Below, in pieces: positions 19,960 through 32,569 of a stretch of 64,000 bases of DNA. Under the pieces are notes generated by a model, which searched no databases, was not told the DNA's origin, and saw only the letters and a program-made list of their open reading frames with translations. Position numbers and translations under genes: made by a program. Position 1 is the first letter of the stretch, and each line of letters opens with the position of its first letter. This stretch comes from Hypsibius dujardini (Eukaryota > Tardigrada > Eutardigrada > Parachela > Hypsibiidae): contig LRSR01000392.1 in assembly GCA_001579985.1 (NCBI GenBank), positions 10,001 through 74,000 on the forward strand, in the 5' to 3' direction.

Positions 19960-22900
19960 ATGATTCATGACTTCCCCGTTCCAAAGCTCAACGTTGGTTC
20001 TGCCTGGGTCGATCGGCCGCAGCGGACATTATCATTCTTGACATCTGAAAGCCTTCTACCCGTTACTCACAACAGTAACCTACGGCATTTTATACTGCTA
20101 GCAAAGTATCGCCCTTTAATCACATTCGTCAAAGAGCCAAACGACTGGGACCTCGCTGCTCAAAGAGCGAACGAGCGGTTTGAGCAACGTAATAAAGTAT
20201 TGCCGGAATCGAACACTTTCCAGCCTGTTTCTAATGGAGATCTGCAGGCCATTAAAACTGCCGCTTCGTTCAACGAACCTGCTACCGAGAAACTTAAATT
20301 AGAATCAATCAGTCCCCGGCCAGGCTCAACGGGATGGCCGCATCTTCATACTGCCCAACGTTACCTCACTCGCCAAAGACCGCGCTGCAAAGTGTCCAAC
20401 GAAGAGTTATACGCGTCGTTGCGCAAGCCTCCCGCGGTTGATATCCTCGGACCCAAATGGCGGGATCATCACAAAAAATCTCAAACTCTACTTCTACATA
20501 AAGCGTCGACGAGATCACTGCTTTGTCCGCTGGAAAAAGGTCGACTCCCTTCGTCGAGGATTTCTTCAGCCCGTTCCATGACCAATTCGGTAGTCAGTAG
20601 CACACTTTATCGGTCCAGTCTGCATTCGGGGCCGCCGTCACGACACCGCAAGTCGTCCCACATGGTTACCTACACACCGCTGGAGGAGCCTTTGGTCAAG
20701 GACAGTTTGGCCCCTGACTGGCGGGAGCAGCACAAGAAGCGGCAAGAAAAGTTACTCCGACACAAGGAAATCCGTCAACGAAGGGAAAATGTCGTTCTGT
20801 CTGCGAGGTCAGTGGCTGCAGCTGCGTTGCCGCAAACCGCGATCCCGGAAGCCCCTGTGAAGAGTTATTCCGCGTCGAGCTCCGTAGATGAGGCTGGCGG
20901 TGGGTTTCCTGTTCAGAGCCAAGGTTCCCTGGCGAAGGCGGTTGAATGTGGCAAATCGACCAGACCGGAAGATTCCTCTAAGACGGGTGGATTCGGATTC
21001 GGATTCAGTTACAGCGGCCCTGTACAGCCCAAGCCACGCCCCGTATCCGTGAAGCCTAGCGAACAGAGTGAACAGTACATTCAAGCGCAGATGGACGTTT
21101 TCAAAGACTGGCTAAGGACTCAGTTACCCTCACAGCTGATGGGAGGTGAGAATTTGGTATTGGCAGCACAAAATTGACAAGAGCGGCTTGTTAAAACATA
21201 CTTGTAACCGTTACGGCCCGTGATACGACGCACGGAATGAATGGCAATAACTATATTTAGTTAACTAATTTGATTTTTTAGTCAACTAAACAAAAGTCGC
21301 TTAGGTTTTTTGTTTCAATTTATTTTAGTAACTAAAAGTTTTTAGTCTGATTTTAGCCGAATTCAGTTGACTATTTACGTAATGTTTTGCAACTAAATTT
21401 TCAGCTTCTGAAACATTTAGTTCAGCTTTTTTAGTCAACGAAATAAATTAATTTAGTCAATAAACAAAATACACGCTTTTTACTTAGAAGCAGCGGGTTA
21501 TTATCCTCCAAACGACAGTAGCGCAGCCAACAATGATGTTCATCATTTTAGAACGAGCAGACTTTCATCAGTTGAAGGCGCAAGTCGACGCATTGACGCA
21601 TCAGTCAAGCCAACTAAAATCCCAGCTTGAATCGCATCAACGGAAATGCCACGTTGACATCGAATGCCACTTCTCCACCTTCGCGCGCTCATTACGCGAC
21701 GACATCTCGACCATGCTGAACGACGAGAGGTACGTCATTATTTATAAACAATAAAATACAGTCCGTGTATCTACTGTACATCTGTCAAAATAAGGACGAA
21801 CGTATAACGTCACTATACATACATACATATATAACCACAGTCAATATATATTATTATTATGTATTGTATTATTACTTATTATGGTTATATGTATATTTTG
21901 TTATTATGTACTGTGGTATAACTCTTGGAAAGAAGCATATTAACTGATCAGCATTTATTTATTTTTTACAAAGGATGCGATCAACACCGGTTTCGAAGAT
22001 TACAGTATGCCAACCGCCACCAATTCATACAGCTGTATCTGAGCCCGTCGTGAAACAGCCCCGCGATAAAAGGTACTTTTGCTAGGCTTTCGTCCCTCGT
22101 TAGAACGGAAGAACTTGAGCATACAAGCTATTAGACTGAATAATAGACGAATCGTGGTAAGACTTTACTGGTAGAGAACATTAGAGGTGAAAGGAAGGAA
22201 CTGTCCCAGATTACTGTAGAACATACGCTTATATAGTCAGGGATGAAGAATAGCTCTTGACCTTACGTACTAGTTCCTGCCGACAAGACGGAACTATGTA
22301 CGTGATAATAGCTGAGTAAATGCATTATAGAATGTGAGGGTAGATAGGAACAGATTAGAGGTGAAAGGAAGGAACTGTCTCAGATTACTCTAAAACATAC
22401 GCTTATACAATCAGGGATGAAGAATAGCTCTTGACCTTACGTACTAGTTCCTGCCGACAAGACGGAACTATGTACGTGATAATAGCTGAGTAAGTGCATT
22501 ATAGAATGTGAGGGTAGATAGGAACAGATTAGAGGTGAAAGGAAGGAACTGTCCCAGATTACTGTAGAACATACGCTTATACAATCAGGGATGAATAATA
22601 GCTCTTGACCTTACGTACTAGTTCCTGCCGACAAGACGGAACTATGTACGTGATAATAGCTGAGTAAGTGCATTATAAAATGTGAGTGTAGATAGGAATG
22701 GGTTAACTAAGTAGATAGACTATACCATTAGTAAGTGCTGGGTACCCGTTGGCTACCTATCGGGTACCACTCAACACTTTAGGTACAATAATCATAAGAC
22801 AGTGGTTTCGCTATGACTAAACTTGCGTGTTCGCTCACTCGCTGTGATTTTTTATATTTGTAGAAGTTTTTGGGTGCCAGAGTCGGCAAAGGTCTCTCAA

Positions 22901-23889
22901 GCTTCCGGCCTCAATGGGACCTCATTTCCAGCAACTGGGCTTGTTCCACCGAAAGTCTTGAAAGTTCGCACAATATTACCGTTCAGCCAGACGTCCGCAA
23001 GTCAGCGTGATACTGCCCGCTGCCAATCAGGACTCCGCTCAAGTCGGAGTAGATCCACGTCAATAAGATCGCTCCGAGCAACAAGCCCAAGGAGTCCGAC
23101 CTTGGAACTCGGTCAGATGATTTCTGCACTTCCGGAAAAGTATGAACGGACTAGCGTTGTTTAGATTACTTTAAGTGGTGATTTAAAATAGGCAAAAATA
23201 AATTTTTTATTTTAAATTAAAAATCATTTTAATCGGATTTTCAGTTTAAATTTAAATTCCGATCTTGATTTAAACAACACTAGCATGAAACACATGAAAC
23301 CAAAACTTCGCAGAAAGTCTTCTACTGCAATATCGTATAATTGGTGATATGTTTCCACAGGAATCTTTCGAAAAAACGTGATCAGGCGAGCTGGTTGACA
23401 CAGCGAAACGGTACTGCTCTCCCGTTCAGCGAACCTTGTCCCTCTATCAACAAGCCCATAAATTTACGAGCAGCTCAGACACAGCATAATCTTGCCTTGA
23501 ACTATCCCCATTTGCCCGCGATTGGTCCGACGATATCAATTCGATCTGCGGTATCAGAAGGAGTCGTGTCATCAGCAGTAAGGTCTCGGTCCCGGCGACC
23601 ATCTAAAGACAAAACGAACGCGGGCACACAATTTCCCGAACCGTTTCAACGGACCGAAGGCCAATACCCGAAACTGGTCGCTAGTTTGGTCAGAGCATTG
23701 GTCAATAAGGATCGGCGTCTGGCGAAGAGCCGTCAAACAAACTTACTTTTGCGTGGAATTATTGAGCAGAGCACACTTAGGATTGGTCTGTCAGCCGAAA
23801 CGCTGAAGAACTGGAACTTTGATCTTCACGACAACTTTAAACAGATTCGAGAAATGCCCAGGCGCTTGAAGAAAAAATCGACCACTTAG
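19960..23889 (+). CDS. unrecognised basic protein with WRxxHKK repeats, 755 aa
   Basis: Five exons: 19960-21145, 21552-21729, 21974-22072, 22864-23139, 23361-23889. GT-AG junctions and phases close exactly to 755 codons plus stop. The ATG at 19960 is used; an in-frame non-ATG extension exists upstream. Exon 1 contains two similar blocks, GPKWRDHHKKSQTLLLHKA and APDWREQHKKRQEKLLRHK, about 90 residues apart. Exon 2 is a short coiled coil (QLKAQVDALTHQSSQLKSQL). The rest is Ser/Arg/Pro-rich and probably disordered. There is no signal peptide or membrane segment. The pattern suits a cytoskeletal or centrosomal scaffold, but I cannot name a family. Intron 3 carries a 174-bp triplication. Confidence 0.7.
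21240..21475. repeat. AT-rich TTTAGTCAACTAAA-type repeat, intron copy 1
   Basis: AT-rich sequence rich in TAGTTAACTAA and TTTAGTCAACTAAA palindromes, inside intron 1 of the 19960-23889 gene. Similar stretches lie at 30476-30665 and 47085-47225, also intronic. Confidence 0.55.
22181..22702. repeat. three tandem copies of a 174-bp unit
   Basis: TTAGAGGTGAAAGGAAGGAA recurs at 22181, 22355 and 22529, an exact 174-bp period, with few differences between copies. The flank (ACAAGCTATTAGACTGAA just upstream) and the AAAGGAAGGAA core resemble the solo LTRs at 4647 and 49131, so this may be a related LTR with an amplified inner part. It lies in intron 3 of the 19960-23889 gene. Confidence 0.8.
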
Positions 23890-24471
23890 CTATATGAAGT
23901 ATTTCTGGAGTCTCCTTTCAGCTGTTTCTTAACTTTTGTTCTAATAATCATGTACAATTCTAACGCTCTTGCTATACAGTATTCCTAAACGTTTACCTTG
24001 GTCCGGATTGTTCTGTCAGCTTTTTTTATGAAATCTTTATCTACCATGTCATTCTGTCTATCATTCTTCTTAACCTCTTCTGGCATGCATGAACCTGTTT
24101 TTGAAGGAAATTTAACTAAGGAAAGCTCAATCCAAACCAAACAAACAGACAGACAGACAGACATACAGACAGACAGACAGACAGACAGACAGACGCTTAA
24201 TATTTGCATCAAGTACACTTCCGGGTCTTTCTCAGATGAATCGAGAACATAGTAGTTCAAGTCTTGCATTTGAATTGTCGTCTGGCCTTGTTGTCAGATG
24301 GCTCCAGATTTCACACTTGCCTTTCTCACAGATTTTCTGTTTGATTTATTAAGTCAACATAGTGAACAAACGAAAGAAATAAAAGAAACGGAAAACCAAG
24401 TCAGTCACACATTGCTCTCAGCTGAACAAACGGCCCAGGAGAAACACATAAACAAAAACGTCGAGCTGTCA
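23890..24471. other. noncoding tail-to-tail spacer with CAGA microsatellite
   Basis: Lies between two convergent genes. A CAGA tetranucleotide run spans about 24139-24194. Nothing else stands out. Confidence 0.5.
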
Positions 24472-26446
24472 TCATGAGTCGTCATTGTAGTAGGCCAGTA
24501 GAACTTCCGGCCTTCTGAACATGATTCTGCACACCGGACAACGACTCCCACAATTGCGCCACGAACTGAAGCACGCCTTATGAAAAGAATGGCCGCAGTG
24601 CAACCGCAGCAAGTTCATCGTGTCGAGATAGTTATAGCACAGGCCGCATGGTGCCTCCAGGTCCCGACACGTCGCTGTCCTCTGCTGACTCCAGCCGCGA
24701 TGCAGTGTAAACGTGTCCGTACTACACAACGCCCTCGGAACGCTACAGCCCTCCCTGATGCGTTTGACCGTCAGCCACAGGAAAACCAACCTTGAAAAGA
24801 TCTGTAAAACTGCATGGACGGTGTCTTTATACCCGCAGGATGGAGCCAAACCACCGTCCCGGATCTCGCCAAAGGAATAGACATTGACCACCGTCAACGA
24901 GAGCGCCAACAGCACGGCCATGCAATTGCGATAGACCCTCGTGCCCCGATCGAGGTTCCTCCGTGAGCTCTCATCCACTAATCCCTGATACACCACGATG
25001 GTTACCAATTCCAAGATGGTGATGAGGCTGTTGTACAGCAGCCACACGGCCGACATCATGTCGATGGTGTAGCCGAAGCAGGGCGACACATTCGGCGAGC
25101 CAATCGATATGAACAGAAAGACCGCACAGGAATAGACCATGAACCCCGCGATGGCGAGGGTGCCCCCGATAACACTCATCCACGACCGATCGGAGCAACA
25201 ACATCTCCGTCGAACCACCTCGCCCACGTTCTGGATCATCTTCACGCACAGGGGGAGGTGTGCGTAGAGCAGCGCGTGCAGCAAGACCCTTAAATGATTG
25301 GGCGGACACAGCAGGGAGGAAAGGGCCATCCAACGAATGTGCTGCACGGTGTCGTAGCTGCTCTGACAGACCGAACTGCAGGACATGATGTCGGCGGTGA
25401 ATGTGAAGATGGTCGCGAAGGCGGATATGACGAATCCGGTGACGAGGCAGGCGAGGTAGACCGTCGCCGTGGCGGCGACGTAATTGCCGAACAGTTCCGC
25501 CGCGACGAATTGCAGGAAGGTCAGTTCTGGAAGCTCCAACTGCACGTATAATATCCCGATAAGGATCATCTTAAAGCACCAGTAGATGATCCAGGCGACG
25601 TGGAGCTGATCCGCCGGGACGGATTTCCAGCCGAAATCGCGGATGAGGTAGTTGTAGGAGCCGCTGATGTTGAAGCGGATGAGGAAGCCGATATTCTTCC
25701 AGGCAAAGTGTTGGTACAGGTGACGGACGCTTCCGACCACGCGGGTGAGCACCGCCAGTCCAAAGTCCAGATTGATTGCCACGTACACGATGGCGTCGGC
25801 CATACCGAGGGAATACTTGAGGCGGAAGTAGTTGGCCTCATCGAAGCGGTTTCGTGTGACGTGCAGGATCGAGTATAACACAGGCGTCACTTGGATGATT
25901 TGAAGGGCTCTCCGGGGGACGAACGGTTTCCTGAGGTGGGAGAGAGCGTAGAAGGTCTGCTCGGGATCCTGCAATCGTAACTGTTGGATGTAGTAGCGAT
26001 AATGGTCGACGAGGAAATAGAGTGCCACGGCGATGGGCAGCGGTTGGAATTGTCCGGGTGTGGTGAAGGCGAGATTGCTGAGGTAGCCCAAGAGCTGGAC
26101 GATGACGAATAACTCCACTACCACACCGTTGAACCAGATTTGCTTGGTGGAGAGGAAGTGGACGATCAACCAGCAAATGAGGAAACCTAAAAATACACAC
26201 CGATTCAAGGAATGACTATTTGTTTGTGTGGCGCCTGTCTGTGATCTTACCACTTCCCGCGCCAAGTGTCTGCGGGTCGGTCAAGCTCCACAGCGCGTCA
26301 TAAGACGATCCAAATATGAGGTCAATCAAGCCTGTAAAGCCGTTAATAACGAACCACCGCGAACCGATTAAGAAGTCAGCCAGCAGAAGAAAGTAGGCTC
26401 GATGAAATAAGGTCGCCGTGATGCGACAAAGCCGGAAAGCAAGCAT
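24472..26446 (-). CDS. TRC8/RNF145-like multipass RING E3 ubiquitin ligase
   Basis: Two exons: 26446-26251 and 26186-24472, a 64-nt intron, together 636 codons plus stop. The N-terminal 540 residues hold about ten or more hydrophobic membrane segments. The C-terminus holds a RING-H2 finger (CGLC, then HCGHSFHKAC, then CPVC). Many membrane spans followed by one C-terminal RING-H2 is the layout of the TRC8 (RNF139)/RNF145 family: ER-membrane ubiquitin ligases linked to sterol sensing and ER-associated degradation. All eight zinc ligands are present, so activity is plausible. Another multipass RING family is possible. It is divergent from the coiled-coil gene at 28021. Confidence 0.7.
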
Positions 26447-28020
26447 ACTGGTAGATTAATAATTGCAATGGGAAGTGTCATAGTCATTTTGTAACCTTAT
26501 TAGGTCATGCATAGTCTCCACGCGGCTGGTACCTGGGATGAAGGCTCATCTCGTTACATCATCAGACATCGTACCTCTGCATTTCATTCTAGCTCTAATT
26601 CCGAGACCTGGATCACCATAACGACAGGAAGAAACAGATGGTCCACTGATGCTGCTTCATTGGAAGTTTGCTTACGTGATGCGCTCTGATTTTTAAGAAT
26701 AATCGGAAGCAGATCTTTGGGTCATTACATAATTGTAGTCGTTTGAGTGCTAGACGGCTAGTTCTAGATTCAACCCAACCAAACATGCAACCCGCCGAGG
26801 ACAACAACGAGCCCACTTGCATTACCGGCGTTGATCATTCGGATTTTTCGGACCTTAGAAAGAACCCTCGCTGCTACTGAAAATTTGAATCATATTTCGG
26901 ATTGATAAAACCTGGCTAGAAAGAACTAAAATTTGACTCACGAAAGCATTTGTTTTTGGGAAAGCGAATAAAGAATGTTAAAAATTGCTTGTCACATGTT
27001 TTTGCATGAAACGAGTCGCTAGAGATCTGGTTTTCTAACAAGCCTGTTAATTTCACACCCTCTCTCGAGGCGGTTCTAGAGAGTTTCCGCTAGACTACAG
27101 ATACCGTATACGTTTCTGTCTGAGCCTCTAACCTTCTCCAAATCAAATAAGGTTAACTCAAATAACTGTTATCACTAACATATATTAAAATTTTGATTAT
27201 CTGAACCAAGATTTTACCCACTTTTATTCGTACACGGAAGTATAAGCCGTGTACATACAAGTGTATGAACTGCTGACCCAGTACAACACAATGCCGAAAT
27301 TGACATAGTCTTAGAGGCTGTTTTCGATAGTGTGGTAGATTTTAGGAGTGCAAACGAGGATCAGTTGGTAGGTGGACGCACGGTCAAGATCTGCGCAACT
27401 TATGTTGGTCCGTGCGAGTGCCAATTGGTATGGACGATGAATGGTGAGTGCAGGTTGTGTAGTTCCGATCCAGATGGTTGACGTTCGGCACAAAGCGTCT
27501 ATGGCAGCTTGAAGTTGACGATTAATCATTGCACGACCGATGCAAGTCTTGCTTCGCGTTCATTCAAGTGACCGTGTTTTCGCATGCCAATCAACTTTAC
27601 CACAGCACAGGAATAGCTGTTGCTATGGCCTATTCGTCAGACACTGAACGCATTAGCGCAAGCGACTAGCTCCGCTCTCGCTTCGCGTTCTTACATCTTC
27701 TCAAGGTCAAAACAAGATCTTTTTGAGCAGCATACCTCGCGGACGTAAAGGAGATTATTAAGTTTTCGCTACGTATTTCCAGAAAGATCGTACATGCCGG
27801 CTGGGAGACAAGGCACTTGAACCTGTTGCTTGTCTAAAACGGATTGTCTGTATTAATATACCGTTTGTCCGTCTCTCATGGGACATTACAATGCATTAGA
27901 ACGTCTGCTCCTGATTGGCCCGCTTTTCCATGCCAGACGTTGACCTTGCGCCAGACCTGTTACTGTTCGCCGGAGTGCTCGCATGTCAGCGGCGAATGAT
28001 TGTGCTCGAAGGTGGATCGC
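26447..28020. other. divergent intergenic region
   Basis: About 1.6 kb between two head-to-head genes, so it should hold both promoters. I see no repeats of note and no supported ORF; the ORF near 27311-27529 has no coding features. Confidence 0.4.
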
Positions 28021-31000
28021 ATGGTCGGTTATGACGTAACGTCACGGGTAGCGGCACTCTTAGCAATACCCATCGCCTCGTACTGGGGAGGGGAGCCCGC
28101 TCGGACAGACACCAATGTTGTTGCCAAACCGCAGTCGCAGTTTCAGGCAAAATCTCAACAAAATCTTGTGCAACCGCCAAACCATTCACTGCAGACCGCT
28201 CGAGACCAGCCGGAAAACAGTTCGAACCCACAGCAACGAGTTTATGAAGTACGACTATTTACAGTTATTTTGATAACAATGCAAATCAGGGAGATTAGCG
28301 AGTTTGAACTAGCGAAATAAAGGCTGCAAAATAAGCAAAATTTGAATACCCTTAATACAGGAAGCATAATAGTGATATCGTTGAGTTATAGTTGGACTTC
28401 GACTACCTGAAGGATGAAATCCTTGACCTTAAAGCAAAGGTACCGGTGCAGTTGAAATGCTTTTTGGGTTATACGAGTCGTCTGTGCGTCTGTGTGATAT
28501 TTCAGTTTTTGGTTTCAGAGCGATGAGGAATTTAAATCTCTTGCCAACCAAACTTCTAACATCGACGATCTTCTGAGAAAGAAGGCACCCCTTCAGGAGG
28601 CACTCCACACAGCTCAGCTCCAGCTACGGCACATCCAGAATAATGGGCTGCCGAAGGTTTCGAGGAGCGTCTCGGTAGGACTGCACAAAATTAAAAAAAT
28701 ATTAGAGAAGACGTAAATTAGAGAAATTAAACTATTAAGGAGGAAAAAAAAATAATTTACAGAAGATCAAGACTTCTGGTTTTACAACTTCTCATTCGTT
28801 TTTCATAGTACCATACATGCAAATACGAATTCGAGAATTCAGATTAAAAAGAAATTAAAAAGAAATTAAAGAAGTACAAGAGATTAAAAATAAATTAAAA
28901 ATAAATTAAAGACGTGCAAGAGTTTTCACTTTGCAACTTTTAATTTGTGCTTCACTGCACCACAGAAACCGGCCCGTTTTTTGGAATGGTTTGGCCGTTA
29001 ATGGAATTATTTTTAACATACCAAACATGGGGCTTCATTATAATTACCGCTAATTTTGTTTATTCACAGAGCTACGCTGAGAACCGACATCAGAGTCTCC
29101 TGCCGATTTTCCAAGCCAAATCCGACGCCACAACGGAGTTGCGGTTCAAAGTGGAGACCCTCCGGCAGCATAAGCATGACCTTGTTCACAGACAGGACGC
29201 CATCCTTACGGACATCCGTCTGCTCCAACAACAAACACCAACTAAGAAGCAGATCATCCTTAAGCATAGAATGGACTTGGTTAGCATCAAGGACGACCAG
29301 GTTGGCAACACTAAAATCACACTGAAGAGATCCTCAAACAGTTTATGCGCGATTAGATACTGTATTTTCGCGTTAGACAGGGACAGCGTACGAGCTGTGG
29401 AACGTTTAATCGGCCACGCGGCGCTTGTGCTGTGTGTACGGTGCACACAGCCGTGCACACGTTCCACTCCAGTACGACTGTCCCTGTTTAACGCGAAAAT
29501 ACGGTACTCGCATACGAAGTAAAAACTTCCAGTACCGCGAAATTCTTTATCTGTCATAAATGCCGCGCACGACAGCGCGAAATCGTGACGCATATCAATC
29601 GAAATAGCCACAAGGTTTCTTTTTTGTTTTCAATTTTTTTAAAAGTGTATTTTAGTGTTTTTTTTTGTCAAAATTATTGTCACATATGTTTGTTTGATTT
29701 ATTTGCTGATTTTTGAACCCAAAACGTCGACAAACAATGAGAGAAAGGTGTATGAACGCGGTGCCATTTTCGAGCTTGCGCAACATTGGGAGTGTCAGGC
29801 TCTGCCTAAACAATCCATCCATTTAGTATTCATTAATTTTATGAACTTCTGTGTGTCGACCTATTTTGTCTGCTTGTTGTTTGTCAGTTTACATAATATA
29901 GTGTCTTACATAGTCGTTAGGTATTCCATGTTTGTGACTGTGCGTTTGTTGATCTATTTAAACAGAAGAATGTGAGTTGTGTAGGCGGTAGTTCTTTAGT
30001 TATTCTTCTATTTTTTGTTTGTCAGTCTAATAAACTCTCATTATCTATCGTGTGTGTCAATCTAGTACTCTACCGAGTGGACTCAGGCCTATCAGGAGTT
30101 TTATCTCGTACATTGTACGAAGCTAGTCATGTCAGAGGTTTTTCGTTGTAGATTCGTAAATTACGCAACGAACTTGTGAAGGCTCGAAGCGGCGTGACGG
30201 ACCGTGACTTGAGTGGGAGATCCGAGTACACGCGCTTGAATATCGAACATGAAGCCACCGTGAGGAACGCCACCAACTTGAAGAAGACACTGAAGAGTCT
30301 GCAAAATGAGAAGACAAATGAAGAATCAAAATGGCAAAACATGTTTGGGGAATCGCGCCGGAAACTCACGCAGTTCAACAATCAACGCAGTGTCAAAAAT
30401 CAGGAAGCCATCGAGTTGGCCATCGATCTTGTATGTGCGCAAATAATTATTACGAAATTCTCTTGTGCCCCATTAGATTAACTACAACTAGTCAACTATT
30501 TAGTTTTTTTAGTTAAAATTTAGTTAAAATTTAGTTTTAAAAATTAATTACGACATATTTTTTGTTTTTTTTTTCTGCTAGTAACTAAACATTTTAGCTT
30601 AGTTATTTTAGTCAACTAAAAAACTAATTTCTCAATGTTTTAGTTTAGTTTTAGTCTAGTGGTTTTAATTTTGTTTTGTTTTGCAAGACTTCGCCAGCAG
30701 ATTTCATAAAGTAATTCAACTCGTAATTCTCGTATTCTTCCTGATTCTAGAAGAGCCAGTTGGAGGCGGTCATCGCTAACCGGCACTTGGTGCAAGATAA
30801 GGTCGCCGGTTTTCAGCAAAAATTCGACGCTCAAACCGAACGGATTAAATCCCTGACCACAATTGAGAAAGAGCTAAACGAACGTGGACATGAAATTCTA
30901 TGCGACCAGCAAGTCGTCGAACCGGTGGTCAAGAGAGTTGCAGCGAAGCTGAAACTGCGAAAGAGTAAACTGAGCGTCAAGTACGCGCAGGCTGAGACCA

Positions 31001-31921
31001 GATTTAGCGAGTTGACTAGTGCGGAGGAAGCTCAATTGAAGGATCTCTACACACAACTTGACGGTAATGCAAAGCTCTTTTTTTGCGGTTGAAACTCAAA
31101 CTGAATTGTCAGATCCGTGTCGATATCCAGTGCTTTTTTGCTCAGTACAAAGCGAAGCTGTGAAAAAACTGGGGAAATTGGATTCAGCGACCGAGGACCA
31201 GATCGCGAAAGGTATTTTACTGAGGATCCCTTTAATTGATCGCTCCCGAAAACTAGCAGATCTTCGTTTTTACAGTGCGCAAAGAGGTCGAGTACCTCAA
31301 TCGAGACACCGTACGAGCTAATAACAAAACTGCGGAAATTAAGCGACACTTCGCCTCGCTCAGACAGAAAGTCCACGAGCTGAACAAATGGAAGAGAAAG
31401 CTTGAAGCCGTCGGGGTCACGCCTCAGTGTTACCTTTTGAGGCTGCAGGAGCGGATTGAGTTTGCTAACTCAAAATTGCTCAGTGTGCACAAGTACCAAA
31501 TACTTTGTCAGGTACGCTGGTAGGACTAATCCAGCCTCGTCAAAGTGATGATATCATGTGCTTTTGACCATTCTGATTCTGTCTGTCAAATAAATGACCA
31601 TTTTTCGTGACTTACTGGCTGTTTGTTGTTTGTAAACAGGAGCCGACTGGGTTTACACCGCGACTTCAACGGCGACAAGGCGGAACCCAATGTAAATCGG
31701 ATCTGCCTGGGTATCTCAAAGACGCCATTCACCCGGCGTCGGATCCAGCATTTCTGGAAACCCTTAAAGAGGCTTTTATCGCGTCTGATGCTGCGGCGCC
31801 TTATTCGCTCAGGCGTCAGCCGGAAGACGACTGCAGTGCAATTTGTAAAAAGTATCTGGGGGCCTCCTGGCGTAAGACCAGCTCCAGTCGTCGCACGCCT
31901 CGTAGCCGCGATTGCTACTAA
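28021..31921 (+). CDS. long coiled-coil protein, 612 aa
   Basis: Nine exons: 28021-28248, 28392-28439, 28519-28674, 29070-29300, 30152-30430, 30751-31063, 31146-31211, 31276-31511, 31640-31921. Phases close to 612 codons plus stop. Exon 4 uses a weak donor (GTTGGC); the others are good. After a Gln-rich start, nearly the whole protein is heptad-rich helix (for example IRKLRNELVKAR and LQERIEFANSKLLS). The last 90 residues are Ser/Arg-rich and not helical. There is no signal peptide. The shape recalls ciliary coiled-coil (CCDC/ODAD) proteins, but I cannot assign a named family. It converges on CatSper3, 650 bp away. Confidence 0.75.
28262..28365. mobile_element. single-ended copy of the 41630-41930 inverted-repeat family
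   Basis: Contains GAGATTAGCGAGTTTGAACT, AGCGAAATAAAGGCTGCAAA and AATACCCTTA, matching both arms of the element at 41630-41930. It fills most of the 143-nt intron 1 of the coiled-coil gene. Confidence 0.65.
29358..29506. mobile_element. 149-bp MITE, copy 2
   Basis: Same length and ends as 1263-1411, opposite orientation, TA at both edges. It lies 57 nt after the exon 4 donor of the coiled-coil gene, in intron 4. Confidence 0.85.
30476..30665. repeat. AT-rich TTTAGTCAACTAAA-type repeat, intron copy 2
   Basis: Contains ACTAGTCAACTATTTAG and TTAGTCAACTAAAAAAC. It lies in intron 5 of the coiled-coil gene and resembles 21240-21475 and 47085-47225. Confidence 0.5.
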
Positions 31922-32569
31922 CAGCAATCTGCCTATTCTGTTACATTTCTTATTATTTTTGTTTTCTCCTTTTCTGCTCTCTTCTTTTCTCTTCTTTTCT
32001 GCTGGAGTGAGAAACCATCATTTTTCTTCCCTTTTTGCTAACACGTTCTTGTATTTCTTCTAGTTAGTAAGATTGCTTGAGAGCATATAATAATTTATCC
32101 AGTTGTGAAATTTAAGTTGGTGAATCAGCATAAACAAAACATGCAGGATATTAAACAGCAAAACACCTCAGACACAGAGGCCGGAGGTGCGATTGTTTAA
32201 GAGGAACGTCAACATAAAAAAGAGCTATCGCTAGAAACAAATATATAAACAAAAATTGAGCTCAAAGTCAGCGTCACTGCTCTGCAACGAATTCAGTCAG
32301 ACGGAAATCGGCAACGAAAAGACTGACAAAATGGAAAAGATCACGCCTGCATCATTTGGCTAAAATAAGGAAGACCACCGGCCACACCCTAAGGCGGTCT
32401 GCCTTTTCTCATCCCTCGCACTCATGGACCCTTTTCTACACTCTCTGCTCCTCATACTAACTGGACTCAGTCCATCGGTTTTAGCATTAACTTTTTTATG
32501 GGAAAGCTAAAAGAAAACTGCCGCGGATGAGTGCGTATTGCAACCATGGAATCAGCAGCTCATGCAGAA
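31922..32569. other. noncoding tail-to-tail spacer
   Basis: Lies between the stop of the coiled-coil gene and the stop of CatSper3. A TTTTCTCTTCTTTTCT-type pyrimidine patch lies near 31965-32000. No gene was seen. Confidence 0.5.

Noticed and set aside
24139-24194. Possible CRISPR-like or telomere-like array
   Set aside because: It is a plain CAGA tetranucleotide microsatellite with no spacers, in an animal genome.
24971-26200. Several ORFs overlapping the TRC8-like gene on both strands
   Set aside because: They are shadows of the GC-rich exon 2; only the called frame encodes membrane segments and the RING finger.
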